NCBI GenBank assembly: GCA_045576675.1
Contig: JAZNGX010000104.1
Coordinates: forward strand, 1 to 56,185
Origin: JAZNGX01 sp045576675
GTDB taxonomy: Bacteria > Bacillota > Clostridia > Monoglobales > Firm-18
Length of the DNA stretch: 56,185 nt
Direction: 5' to 3'
Position numbers and translations under genes: made by a program. Below, piece by piece: positions 6,944 to 16,542 of this stretch; position 1 is the first letter of the stretch; each line of letters begins with the position of its first letter. The notes under the pieces are model-generated. The model was not told the origin of the DNA. It saw only the letters and a list, made by a program, of their open reading frames with translations, and searched no databases.

Positions 6944-9244
6944 TTATACCAAATACACCTTTACATCATATATTTCATCTGCAACACAGGGTAAAACGCT
7001 TCCATCAATTTCTTTGTTATTTACAACTATTTTTTGAACAGTATTACATATTTTATCTTTTGCTTTATAATAACTTATATGATAGTTTGCACCTCTGAAA
7101 CTTCTTGTAATCGAACATTCACTCCAGCCTGAAGGTAAACACGGCATTATATGAATTCCATCCATCTCAGCTTTTAAACCAAAGATATAACTAATTACTG
7201 TAGTTGTAAACCAACCGCAAGAACCAGTTATCCAGCTAGCACCTGTTTCACCGTAACGATAACCGCTTCCCGGACCAAAATATGAATTTGACAAAACATA
7301 CGGTGTTGCATATTCAATATTTCTGTGTTTGCTGAACGGCAAAGCCTTGTCAAGAGTTCTGAACGCTGCATCATTTCTTTCTGCAATACAATCAGATAAC
7401 GCTTTAAACATATTAGCATGCAAATATATACCACCATTTAAATTTTCACCTGGTCTGATAACGCTGATAAAACCAATATCACTGCGGAATTTGTCAAAAA
7501 GTCCATATAATGTTGCTATACCGATATCACATTCCAAATACTTGTCAACCGAGTTCATAGCAAGTTTTGCTCTTTCTTCATCTGCAACACCTGAAATAAT
7601 CGCCCAGCTTTGAGTATTCAAAAAGAATTTTCCACCGTCAGAATCTTTTGAACCCACAGGCACTCCATCATCTGTAAAGCCTCTTAAATAATACTCTCCA
7701 TCCCAGCAATGAGTATTGATGTTATATTTTAGTTCATCCATCCTCGTTTCGCACAACGGCACAAGCTCGCTTTTTCCATAACCTGCAGCAATACCCTTAA
7801 AAACATCCAGTGCTTTATATAGAGCCATAGAAAGCCATACACTTTCCCCCTTGCCTTTTGCACCAACGCCGTTCATAACATCGTTCCAGTCACCGCTGTG
7901 AATTTTTGACAAACCGTGTGCACCTCTGTCGTTCCACAGATAATCAATTGCACGCTTCATATGATTGAACACTGTATCTTCTTTATCATCAATAAACGGA
8001 ACCATAATATCAAGGTATTCATAATTTCCATCCTCTTTTACTATGCTGTCAATAGTAAACGCTATCCAAACAGGACTGTCGGAATAATCCTGATCAATTA
8101 TAACATTTTCGCCCCATGCTCTTGGCGCATAACCCGAACCGTACTGATATGACAAAACCTTCAGAAAACGCTCCTTAGAAGTGTTTTTGTCAATTGCAGT
8201 ATAGCTTTGTGCATCTTGTGACAAATCACGGTAACCGTTAAAATATACCCTTGCCCACTGACTGTTGAAATTAAGCTGATGTTTAAGCCAGATGTTAAAG
8301 AAGGTGTCAAATTCTTCATACGGAGTGGTTATATTAACATTATCTACTTTACCCAAATAATAATCATTAGCACGTCTGAACTCTTTTTCTATAACACCAT
8401 CAGCAAAATATTTATTACGAAGTGAATTGATTTCGTTGCTTTCTTTAGTCACACCTGCAATTGTATTTACTGTCTTGACTTCTCCCGGTTCAATTTCAAG
8501 CTTTGTTTCAAGAGCAAATATAATCTTTTCGAATTCACAGATTGAATTTGTGCATCCTCCGTTAATTATTGCAAGAGGAGTTAATTCATTGTAATACTCG
8601 CCTATGAACTTACGTTCGTTTGTGTCATATCCTGACAAATTGCAGTCCATTGTGAAAAAGCCGTCCTCTGTTCGTCCTACCGTTTCGTGCGAAAAGTGAC
8701 TGCCAAATCTTACAACATTTGAGCCTACTATTGCGTTTGACGCTTCATCATATGTCGCATATGCAGCAGGGAAAGAGCCTTCGTGCTGACCATAAATTGC
8801 TGTGCCGAAATATGGAATCACTTTTATCTTACGTCTTTTGTCTGTAAGATTTTCTACAGTAATTGTCCATATTTCGCAGTTGTCATCTTGTGGCACAAAT
8901 ACCCTGTAGCACGTTTTTATTCCGTTAAATTCAGAAGTTATCTGCGAATAACCAAGAGCATGCTCACAGTCATAATTCTCATAGCCTTTATTTACCGGCA
9001 AGCCGTTAGCTGTCCAGAATTCGCCTGTTTCTTCATCAATAATATATACCATTCTGCTTGTAATAATATTGGTTCTTACACCATTTGAATCTTGTTTTAA
9101 TGACTTACCCTGTCCAATTTGCGAAAATATGCACAGAAACTCCTTGTTCCATATGTAATTCTGCCACTGACAAGGTGTGTTTGGGGTATTAATATTGAAG
9201 GTTTTTCCGTCATTTTTAAAACCTCCGTAAGTTCCCTTATACAT
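6944..9244 (-). CDS. GH94-like glycoside phosphorylase
   Basis: Likely cytoplasmic phosphorolytic enzyme that splits a disaccharide or short oligosaccharide into a sugar 1-phosphate and the remaining sugar. The 766 residues have no signal peptide. The N-terminal beta-sandwich spans about 1-290 and is followed by a helical linker and an (alpha/alpha)6 barrel. Family hallmarks are GSGYAPRAWGENVIIDQDYSD (about 369-388, a variant of the usual YRQPFxD strip), the acid-bearing HSGDWNDVMN (about 449-458), GESVW, and the late TGSCGWFTT. The usual ENGG motif reads NLNGG, so specificity may differ from cellobiose or chitobiose phosphorylase. It is the last gene of the operon and has a good AAGGAGG site. 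GH36-type annotation would describe the same fold. Confidence 0.82.
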   Translation of the reverse strand: MYKGTYGGFKNDGKTFNINTPNTPCQWQNYIWNKEFLCIFSQIGQGKSLKQDSNGVRTNIITSRMVYIIDEETGEFWTANGLPVNKGYENYDCEHALGYSQITSEFNGIKTCYRVFVPQDDNCEIWTITVENLTDKRRKIKVIPYFGTAIYGQHEGSFPAAYATYDEASNAIVGSNVVRFGSHFSHETVGRTEDGFFTMDCNLSGYDTNERKFIGEYYNELTPLAIINGGCTNSICEFEKIIFALETKLEIEPGEVKTVNTIAGVTKESNEINSLRNKYFADGVIEKEFRRANDYYLGKVDNVNITTPYEEFDTFFNIWLKHQLNFNSQWARVYFNGYRDLSQDAQSYTAIDKNTSKERFLKVLSYQYGSGYAPRAWGENVIIDQDYSDSPVWIAFTIDSIVKEDGNYEYLDIMVPFIDDKEDTVFNHMKRAIDYLWNDRGAHGLSKIHSGDWNDVMNGVGAKGKGESVWLSMALYKALDVFKGIAAGYGKSELVPLCETRMDELKYNINTHCWDGEYYLRGFTDDGVPVGSKDSDGGKFFLNTQSWAIISGVADEERAKLAMNSVDKYLECDIGIATLYGLFDKFRSDIGFISVIRPGENLNGGIYLHANMFKALSDCIAERNDAAFRTLDKALPFSKHRNIEYATPYVLSNSYFGPGSGYRYGETGASWITGSCGWFTTTVISYIFGLKAEMDGIHIMPCLPSGWSECSITRSFRGANYHISYYKAKDKICNTVQKIVVNNKEIDGSVLPCVADEIYDVKVYLV

Positions 9245-9264
9245 TTTTGTCCTCCTTTAAAGCT

Positions 9265-9286
9265 AAAGCGGCTGAACAGCCGCTTT
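9265..9286 (-). other. Intra-operon hairpin before the GH94-like gene
   Basis: A perfect 9-bp stem (AAAGCGGCT at 9265-9273, AGCCGCTTT at 9278-9286) with a 4-base loop lies between the SLH protein stop and the ribosome binding site of the GH94-like gene. On the minus strand it is followed by TAGCTTTAAAGG, not a T-run, so it is more likely a partial terminator or an mRNA-stability element that lowers or separates expression of the phosphorylase. Confidence 0.55.
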
Positions 9287-9292
9287 TAATGT

Positions 9293-12200
9293 TTAATATT
9301 GATATGCAATCAGTGCAACATATCCGTAGTTGCTTATAATTGTAACGACCCTTGCATTATCATTTAAATAATCGGTGAAATTATAGCGTGTGAGTGCTGT
9401 TAGCTTGTCTTTATCTGCGGCATAGAATTTATATACGCCCGCAAGATTGATTACTTCTTCTTCACCCGAAGCAAGTTTAAGCTTTATAGTATCGCCATTA
9501 TACAAATCAGCCGCACCATAAGTCATGCGGAATTTTGTTGCAGGATAGTTGTAACCGCCTATACTCATCGAACGGAATGCTCCGTTGTTAGAAGTATATG
9601 ATGCAATCGGAGTGTTCTCATATGTAAACACACGTTCTAACTGTGCGGCACGTGTTCCGTCCCGCGAGCCTGCATATGTATAGCGTATTAAATCACCGCG
9701 TTTGATATTGCCTAATGCAACAGTATAGGTTGTGAGATTACTGCCTGTCAGGGTTTTTGCATAACCATCAGCGTTTAACAGTCCCGGATTCTCACGCGTC
9801 ATCTTAAAGCCGTCATACATTGCATTTGTAAGAGGTGTAAGCAACACATCTTCTGTTACACCTGTCGAAATATTTATACCCTTGATGCAGTAACATTCTT
9901 CACCGTTTTCATCAAGCTTTTTATAAACACTGTCCACAATCACGGTTGCGGCACCGTCGTTGTTAATCGGGCGTTGTATATTGCCTGTCAGTTCAGAAAT
10001 TTCCTTGTACCTTAAAGCAAATGCAGGAGCACCGAATTCATCAGGCTCATAAAATACTGATGTAAAATTAATCAACGCATAATTACCAAAAACGCTTCTC
10101 GCAGTGCTTACGCTGTACATATCATCATATTCGTTGCCCGAAACCGGCACGCCGCCTGATGTTGGTATTACAAACACAGGTATATCTGCATTTAGCGGGA
10201 ACAACATCTGATTGTAACGGAAGATACCTCCGATTGATACCATAAACACATCCTTGCCGCCGTCAAGCGTAACATTCATACGTTCAAGTTCTGCACCTGT
10301 GTTATTACTTTCAAGGTCAATTTCCGTCAGCAAGCCGTTTGCATTGGTTTTAAAATAAGCCATTTTATAAAGAAGTGCAGACTGGTCCATATTGCAAATA
10401 TCGTTGTGTGACTTAATGTGTCCGTCAACTTTCACCTTTGAAGCACAACCGTATATCTTTGTGCCTGATGCCACAACATCAATGTCATAAATTCTGCTAC
10501 TGTCAAGCTGATAACGCTCCTGCTTTATAACGCCGTCCTTGACGAAAATTTTAAGCTTCGGTCCTTCCATATCATCAGGGTCGGCAGAAACCGCCGCAAT
10601 AAAACCAAGCTGACGTGTTTGTGAGTCAATATCTGTTTCTTCCATTATATATATAACCTCGTCATACTCATTGAATATAATGGTTGACATTTTACCCAAT
10701 TCAGGAATAACTTTTATATTATTCTTATAATAATCAGAATATAAATATTCTTTTCCGTCAAGTGTTATACCTTCACTGCTTGTTCCTTCAATTACTGAAG
10801 TGACGCTGTCCGTGAAAATTTCAATGCTCACATTCTTTTTGTCAGCAGACACATAAGCTAAAATCAAATTGTTTTCCTCTGCCGAGCCGATATTTGTTAC
10901 TCTACCGTTTTTATGGACTATGATTTTTTCAAACTTTGAAACTGATAAATCAGCGTTGTTTTTGCTTTTGATAACGACCTCTGTGTCGTCACCAAACGAA
11001 GCTCTGTTAATTATAACCTGCGGTCTGTCAATCAAAGCTGTTTCGTAGATGCCATCTTTGTCGCTATCAATCAGCGTTATAAAAGCTTCGTCTGATTTAA
11101 AATCATCATACGTCCAACCATTGTAAGCAACACCATTTAATATCACACTAAGTTCTCCTGAAACAGACGCATAAACTGCACTGTCACCTTCAAAATACTT
11201 AATACCTTTTGCATCATAGCCTACTATGTCACGGCTTTTGATTGCAAGAATGTCATTTCTTTTAACATCCTCCCAGTAATAGAGCAATGCTTCAGGGTCA
11301 TCCTCGGCAGTTATATAATAAATATTCCTGCCTAAAAGTCCGTCGATTTCGCCCCATTCATCAACATAACCGTTGCCGCTTATGATAATTTTGCCTGAAT
11401 AATCGGGCTGTGTCAGACTTGTCACACTGTTTTGTGTAACCTTGCCTTTATAAATATTAATTCCGTAATATGTTTCAATCAATGTTCTTCCTTCGGCACT
11501 TGTCATTCCCAAGCCGTTTGTAACTGTTGTCATTAATTTGGCATCAAGTGCAGAATATAAAATTTCCACCATTGTTTCTCTGTTTAAATACTCATCGCCG
11601 CCAACATACAAACCAATTTCACGGGCTGCAAGACCAACGCCCACAGGATAACCGCCAAGCTGTTCTATTCTTAATTTATACCCCATCATCACTTCAAGCA
11701 TTTTTAAGAAATCTGTAGGGCTTATAAGATTGTCGGGATAAAAATATTGTGCGTCATTAACCATACCGATTTTGTTGCACGCGGCAATTACTGCCGCATA
11801 CGTATGTTCTGCAGGAACATCATCATAAAGCTGAACCGGATTCATAATATTTTCAAGCCCCGTAAGCTTCAAAAGTGCCTCACACGCCTCTGCCCTTGTA
11901 ATTACTGTATCAGGCTCAAAGCTTTTTGCAGAGCCAAGGTCAATAATTTCAAGATATTGCAAAAGCTGTACCATACCGTCAAGCTGTGTGCCTTTAATAT
12001 CAGGATATGAATTTATAATTCTTTCAGGCTTTATGTACGCATCTCCGTATACTTCAAGCTCTGATACAACCGCAGAGTTCATTGATGCAAGACGTACATA
12101 TCTGTAACCGATGTCAAGATTAACCGTCACATCAAGGTCGCTGCCAAATTCCCCCGGCTCAACCTTTGTACCTACCGTCACAACCCCTTCGGCAAATTCA

Positions 12201-12538
12201 GGGTCGTTTGAAACCTGCAAAAGCCAGCCTGTTCTGTCAACTGCACGCTCCATATCACGGCGTGAACGTGCAATTATTCTGCTGATTATATATTCGCTCT
12301 CCAAATCAACGGCGATATATTCATATCCACCTTTTGGTCCTGTTTTCTTAACAAGTCCGCTTGCCCATGCACGTCCCAATGAACCGTCATTGACATTTCG
12401 TTCAGGATATGAATCGTTGTATATACTGCTGGCAAAAGTCGGCTTGCCAAGTGCAATGTTTTCTGCACCTGCATATACTATTGTAAGGCATGTGCAAAGC
12501 AATGCCAATGCTAATATAAATGATATTGTTTTTTTCAT
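9293..12538 (-). CDS. Secreted SLH surface protein with N-terminal discoidin domain and long beta-rich C-terminus (SLH-N type)
   Basis: A 1081-residue exported protein. A signal peptide covers about residues 1-24 (MKKTISFILALALLCTCL). A discoidin (F5/8 type C) domain follows at about 25-165 (NIALGKPTFASS to SELEVYG). Three degenerate SLH repeats lie at about 175-340, including ITRAEACEALLKL and GGYPVGVGLAAREIGL. The remaining 740 residues are beta-rich and contain LIDSDKDGIYETAL, a calcium-loop-like motif. The C-terminus shares several segments with the 862-residue protein at 40572-43160, so the two are paralogues. It is encoded 11 bases after a polyglycine-SLH protein in the same operon. SLH repeats would anchor it to the cell-wall polymer; the discoidin domain may bind glycan. 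The function of the large C-terminus is unknown. Confidence 0.78.
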   Translation of the reverse strand: MKKTISFILALALLCTCLTIVYAGAENIALGKPTFASSIYNDSYPERNVNDGSLGRAWASGLVKKTGPKGGYEYIAVDLESEYIISRIIARSRRDMERAVDRTGWLLQVSNDPEFAEGVVTVGTKVEPGEFGSDLDVTVNLDIGYRYVRLASMNSAVVSELEVYGDAYIKPERIINSYPDIKGTQLDGMVQLLQYLEIIDLGSAKSFEPDTVITRAEACEALLKLTGLENIMNPVQLYDDVPAEHTYAAVIAACNKIGMVNDAQYFYPDNLISPTDFLKMLEVMMGYKLRIEQLGGYPVGVGLAAREIGLYVGGDEYLNRETMVEILYSALDAKLMTTVTNGLGMTSAEGRTLIETYYGINIYKGKVTQNSVTSLTQPDYSGKIIISGNGYVDEWGEIDGLLGRNIYYITAEDDPEALLYYWEDVKRNDILAIKSRDIVGYDAKGIKYFEGDSAVYASVSGELSVILNGVAYNGWTYDDFKSDEAFITLIDSDKDGIYETALIDRPQVIINRASFGDDTEVVIKSKNNADLSVSKFEKIIVHKNGRVTNIGSAEENNLILAYVSADKKNVSIEIFTDSVTSVIEGTSSEGITLDGKEYLYSDYYKNNIKVIPELGKMSTIIFNEYDEVIYIMEETDIDSQTRQLGFIAAVSADPDDMEGPKLKIFVKDGVIKQERYQLDSSRIYDIDVVASGTKIYGCASKVKVDGHIKSHNDICNMDQSALLYKMAYFKTNANGLLTEIDLESNNTGAELERMNVTLDGGKDVFMVSIGGIFRYNQMLFPLNADIPVFVIPTSGGVPVSGNEYDDMYSVSTARSVFGNYALINFTSVFYEPDEFGAPAFALRYKEISELTGNIQRPINNDGAATVIVDSVYKKLDENGEECYCIKGINISTGVTEDVLLTPLTNAMYDGFKMTRENPGLLNADGYAKTLTGSNLTTYTVALGNIKRGDLIRYTYAGSRDGTRAAQLERVFTYENTPIASYTSNNGAFRSMSIGGYNYPATKFRMTYGAADLYNGDTIKLKLASGEEEVINLAGVYKFYAADKDKLTALTRYNFTDYLNDNARVVTIISNYGYVALIAYQY

Positions 12539-12549
12539 TGCTTTACCAC

Positions 12550-14283
12550 CTACCCTTCAATAAAGTTCAAAAATCTGTCTATCATAACTGCCGCCTGGGC
12601 ACGTGTTGTTGTGCCTTTTGGATTAAAGCAACCGTTTTCATCGCCGACAACAATTTTCGCATCATACATTGCAAGAATATAGTTTAATGCATAGGCTGAA
12701 ATATTCTCATTAAACTTGGTTTCACTGCCTTCATTAAGCTTGATGCCTTTTGCTTCGGCAGCTCTGCCCAAAAACGTAACCGCATCCTCACGGGTGATTG
12801 TCATAGACGCACCAAAGCTTTCGCCCATTCCATTTGCGATGCCTTTTGAATATGCGGCACCAACATAAGGATACCACCAGTCGGTTACTGCGCAGTCGTT
12901 AAATTCAGGCATATTGTAACCGCCGTCCTGAGTTATATCCAACGCACAAACAAGCATCTTTAAAAATTCTGCTCTTGTAACATAATCTTCGGGAGCAAAA
13001 ACCTTTTCAGCTTTGCCATTGATGATTTTTTTGTCGTACAATCTTTCAATTGCTTCCTTTGCCCAATCGTAACCGTTAAGGTCAGTAAACACATCGGCTT
13101 TTTCAGGTGCAGGTGTGATAACAGGCGTTGTTTGTACTGCAGAGGATTTGTATGACATTCCTCCTCCGCCTCCGCCACCGCCGGACGACCCTCCGCCCGC
13201 TACGTTTGACGGTCTTTGTACCTTCTTTGAAGCTATAATTTCATCTGCTTCTTCTTTAACTGCAGCAGGGAAGCTGTTAAAATACTGTGCCGCATTTGTT
13301 CTGTCGATTTTTGGTGCGATTTCTGATGCCGAAACATTGTTTCTGCTTAAATAATCCATATCAATGCCAAGCTTGTCACCATATATTTCTATAACATCAA
13401 TTACGTCCTGATATGTACCATTCTGGAATATGGCAAAAATCGCACACTTTTCAAGATAGCTCCATATTGCTTCACTGCCCTGCGGAGCTTCTGTGCCGCT
13501 TACAACTGCATAAAACTGATTTGCTTTTGTTTTATCTGTAAACACCTTTGCAAGCACATCGGAATACTTTGAATACTCTGCTTCAAACTGTTGTGACGTG
13601 CCATAGAATAAAGCGTCAAATACAACTGCTGCCCTTATGATTTCAGTAACATCGGAAGGCTGTGAAATCCCCAGCGAAGTGCCTGTTATGCTTCCTGCTG
13701 CCATAAGCTCACGTGCAAGCACAAAGCTTTCACCGAAATTATCCGAAACACTTTCATATTCTGGAACCTGTGAAACCGCTATTATGCCATTTGACACATA
13801 AGTATCAAGCTTTTCGACAGCATCAGTCGAAGTTACTGTTTTTAAATCCTCAATAGCTTCTAATAGTTCTGCTTCGCTTATGCTATGAAGTATATATTCA
13901 GCAGTATAGGTTTTTGACATTGCATATCTGTAAATAAGCTTTACAGCGTATCTGCCTATAGCATCATTTTCAGTCAAAGCATACGAATATGATATTTCGT
14001 TCTTATCCTCAAGGTCACTTATAACATCAAGCTGTTTAATATCAGCAAGAGCATAATTATCAAACGTGCAGTCCTTATTCAGAATAATAACTGTCAAGCT
14101 TCCGCCCTTAGGCAGTGAGGCACTGCCTAAGGCTGCAGAAACTGTAAGCTTATTTCCTGCGGTGTCAACATTCAAAACATCAGACAACACAAAGGTATCC
14201 TCAGAAAAAGCAAAGCAACCAAGGCATATTGACAGACATAAGATTGTAACGCAAACTGTCTTAAAAAATTTGCTTTTTATCAT
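12550..14283 (-). CDS. Secreted polyglycine-linker protein with three C-terminal SLH domains (SLH-C type)
   Basis: 577 residues. A signal peptide spans about 1-26. A beta-sandwich-like domain (27-130) and a helical domain (about 131-350) come next, then a glycine tract at about 363-375, a Pro/Thr spacer, and three SLH repeats at about 398-443, 460-503 and 522-573 (VTRAEFLKML, ITREDAVTFL, TTRAQAAVMI). It has the same order of parts as the 572-residue protein at 43157-44875 and the smaller one at 54940-56139. The helical domains of the two larger proteins share LGID and a similar spacing. SLH repeats bind the pyruvylated wall polysaccharide in other Firmicutes. Here the N-terminal part would project outward. 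It forms a tandem pair with the following SLH-N protein; the ligand is unknown. Confidence 0.82.
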   Translation of the reverse strand: MIKSKFFKTVCVTILCLSICLGCFAFSEDTFVLSDVLNVDTAGNKLTVSAALGSASLPKGGSLTVIILNKDCTFDNYALADIKQLDVISDLEDKNEISYSYALTENDAIGRYAVKLIYRYAMSKTYTAEYILHSISEAELLEAIEDLKTVTSTDAVEKLDTYVSNGIIAVSQVPEYESVSDNFGESFVLARELMAAGSITGTSLGISQPSDVTEIIRAAVVFDALFYGTSQQFEAEYSKYSDVLAKVFTDKTKANQFYAVVSGTEAPQGSEAIWSYLEKCAIFAIFQNGTYQDVIDVIEIYGDKLGIDMDYLSRNNVSASEIAPKIDRTNAAQYFNSFPAAVKEEADEIIASKKVQRPSNVAGGGSSGGGGGGGGMSYKSSAVQTTPVITPAPEKADVFTDLNGYDWAKEAIERLYDKKIINGKAEKVFAPEDYVTRAEFLKMLVCALDITQDGGYNMPEFNDCAVTDWWYPYVGAAYSKGIANGMGESFGASMTITREDAVTFLGRAAEAKGIKLNEGSETKFNENISAYALNYILAMYDAKIVVGDENGCFNPKGTTTRAQAAVMIDRFLNFIEG

Positions 14284-14315
14284 TAAATATCTTTCCTTTT
14301 CTTATTGAAAATATT

Positions 14316-14969
14316 TTATTCTGCAGGTGTTATCCCAACAGGGACAAGATTGTTAAGATTGTACCAGAAGAATGCTTTTACATAATAATTATCTTTATTA
14401 TTTTCATAATCTTCAGGCAAATCTGTAATCTGTGCAGATAATGTAATGTTATCTGTTGTTGTATCCTGAGCAGTTTTCACACTGCATAATGCACCATTTT
14501 TATTGTAAAGTGCAACAATTAATGTAGGTGTGCTGTAGCTGTTACCTGTACCGATATCAACATTTACAGATGCTTTTAAGTTTTCTTCATCAATTACAAA
14601 ATCTTTAAATTCCACACCGGGGATATACTTTTCACCTGTTGCAATTTCACCATTTTCAAATACCAGGCGGAAGTTATATGTTCCCATTACTACGTTTTGT
14701 GTTTTTGGAATATTAAAAGAAAAACCGTTTTCATTATACTCTGCCGCATCTACATAATAGTATTCTTTTGCTATACTGCCCCAGCTTAATTCTTCATCCT
14801 CTGCCAAAGGAGCTTTAACTGTCAACAACGTTCTGCAGTTTTCCGGTGCTGTACCTGTAACTGTAAATCCGCCTGCTTTATCAAATGCAACAAGGCATCC
14901 ATCAGCAAAAACAGCTGTCTGGCAAGCAATAAGCATTATAGCCAAAATTAATGATATAATCTTTTTCAT
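14316..14969 (-). CDS. Small secreted beta-sandwich protein
   Basis: 217 residues with a clear signal peptide (about 1-22, MKKIISLILAIMLIACQTAVFA). The mature protein is beta-rich and contains VALYNKNGALCSVK (about 159-172) and ends YYVKAFFWYNLNNLVPVG. The pattern ALYxxxGxL, then a hydrophobic strand, then (F/L)xWxNL near the C-terminus is the accessory beta module found at the ends of many clostridial secreted glycan-active proteins, and also at the end of the LamG protein at 37519-39303. No catalytic motif is visible. Gene spacing to its neighbours is 18 and 32 bases, so it belongs to the operon. A glycan-binding or adaptor role is an inference. Confidence 0.6.
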   Translation of the reverse strand: MKKIISLILAIMLIACQTAVFADGCLVAFDKAGGFTVTGTAPENCRTLLTVKAPLAEDEELSWGSIAKEYYYVDAAEYNENGFSFNIPKTQNVVMGTYNFRLVFENGEIATGEKYIPGVEFKDFVIDEENLKASVNVDIGTGNSYSTPTLIVALYNKNGALCSVKTAQDTTTDNITLSAQITDLPEDYENNKDNYYVKAFFWYNLNNLVPVGITPAE

Positions 14970-14987
14970 ATTATTTAACCCTCCTTA

Positions 14988-16526
14988 TTATTGTGCAGCC
15001 TGAACTGTGTATTCTTCAATATTATATATTGTTCCGTCTGATAAATTGTCAATTAATATTGCTTTGATTTTTGTTGTTTCAAGTCTTGCGTTACCGTTGC
15101 CTGTCTGGACAACAAATTCCTGCTGTGCATTTCCTTCAGCTGTTAATTCGCCGCTTGCAATATCAATCATTCTTCCGTCTTTATCATATAACACAACTAT
15201 CATTGTATATGTTTTGCCATTAAGCTCTGCAAAGTTGATATAGTTTCTGTACATATATGATGTACCGGGGATTAATACATTGTTTGCGTTTGACCAGTTC
15301 CATGTACCGTTAGCCCATGCTCCGATACCAAGTCTTTTTGTTATTGTAGGTGCAGGGTCACTTTCTGTAGATATAACTTCCGAAATTGTAATGTCAGCCG
15401 AACCTGTATTTTCAAGTGCTATGTAACGGAATTTATCTTCCTTTGAGTTTGTGCTTGTATATAATCCGTCTGTTAATGTTAATGCTGACATTGTTGAAAT
15501 CTCTTCCATTTCGTTTACAGGAACATTTGATTTGCCGCCTTTGATTTTAAGACCGTTAACATTATCTGCCGCAATAGAAATGTCCTTGAAAGTTTTATAT
15601 TTACCAAGGTCGATTACAACTGATTCGCCCGAAAACAGAGTAACAGTGCTATCGCCCGATACAGCTGCAGCGCCGTCTGTTTTGTTTGACGTAGCTCCGA
15701 ACTCATTTGCTGCAGTCAACTGCAATCTTGGCATATCAGCAGAATAAGCTGAAAGCGGATTTACAACATTACCTGCAAGGATATTAGCAACACCGGCTGT
15801 ATATCCGTCTGAAAGACAAGTTACAGCAGTACCGCCCTTTGTGATAGTTGCTCCAGTGAACAGATTTGCTCCGCCTTTGCTATTATTTGTATATAATTTT
15901 AATTCTGAAATTGAAAATCCCTGTTTAATTAATGTCATCTCTCCTGTATATGCATCATAGAAGCCTGAGATTGTATCAAGTACGTTTCTCGGCACACGTG
16001 CAACGGATACCATATTTACTGCCTTATTTTTATCAGAAAGTTCTAAAAAGCGGGCATTTGCGTTTCCGTCTGTAGCAGTATCTGTAATTGTATTATTTGT
16101 ATAAGTCAATCTTTCAACTGTTCCGTCAACATAAGTAACATATACTGCAACGCCAAAAGTTCCGTGTGCTGAATTTGTTGTTGTGCCGTCAGCATTTTTT
16201 CCATATTCCCAATTAAAATTAACAAATACTGTGTCAAGAGGTACAGGATTTATCAAAACTGCATTTATAACAGGTGACTTATCATTGTTACCCCATCCCA
16301 TCCAATGAGTAGCACAATTATCATCAAAAATATTTTTATATGTATTTTTCCAGTTATATGTTATATTTGAGCCAATGATTTTTGCTTTTTGTGTTATTTC
16401 TGTTAAATCAGTATTTTCTGCTTCAAATGAAGCAACAAGTGCATTTGCTTCTGAACCTGTATATGCAAACGCCTGCATACCAAGTACCAAGGTTAAAGTT
16501 AACAATAGTGAAATTAGTTTTTTCAT
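14988..16526 (-). CDS. Secreted discoidin-like protein with C-terminal accessory beta module
   Basis: 512 residues. The signal peptide is about 1-21. Residues about 45-215 look like a discoidin-type beta-sandwich: NIFDDNCATHWMGWGNNDKS near the start and ISELKLYTN at the end, the usual closing strand. A second beta region (about 215-385) includes VVIDLGKYKTFKDISIAADN, again discoidin-like. The C-terminal 120 residues match the accessory module (IVVLYDKDGRMIDIASGEL, then IKAILIDNL). It has no recognised catalytic motif. It sits between the beta-helix gene and the small secreted protein, in the same direction with short gaps. A role in binding the same polysaccharide at the cell surface is likely but inferred. 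Confidence 0.6.
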   Translation of the reverse strand: MKKLISLLLTLTLVLGMQAFAYTGSEANALVASFEAENTDLTEITQKAKIIGSNITYNWKNTYKNIFDDNCATHWMGWGNNDKSPVINAVLINPVPLDTVFVNFNWEYGKNADGTTTNSAHGTFGVAVYVTYVDGTVERLTYTNNTITDTATDGNANARFLELSDKNKAVNMVSVARVPRNVLDTISGFYDAYTGEMTLIKQGFSISELKLYTNNSKGGANLFTGATITKGGTAVTCLSDGYTAGVANILAGNVVNPLSAYSADMPRLQLTAANEFGATSNKTDGAAAVSGDSTVTLFSGESVVIDLGKYKTFKDISIAADNVNGLKIKGGKSNVPVNEMEEISTMSALTLTDGLYTSTNSKEDKFRYIALENTGSADITISEVISTESDPAPTITKRLGIGAWANGTWNWSNANNVLIPGTSYMYRNYINFAELNGKTYTMIVVLYDKDGRMIDIASGELTAEGNAQQEFVVQTGNGNARLETTKIKAILIDNLSDGTIYNIEEYTVQAAQ

Positions 16527-16542
16527 TTTTCATTTCCTCCCA

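Noticed and set aside
12111..12563. 150-residue plus-strand open frame
   Set aside because: It is antisense to the signal peptide and discoidin domain of the 1081-residue SLH protein and covers the gene junction. It is a shadow frame.
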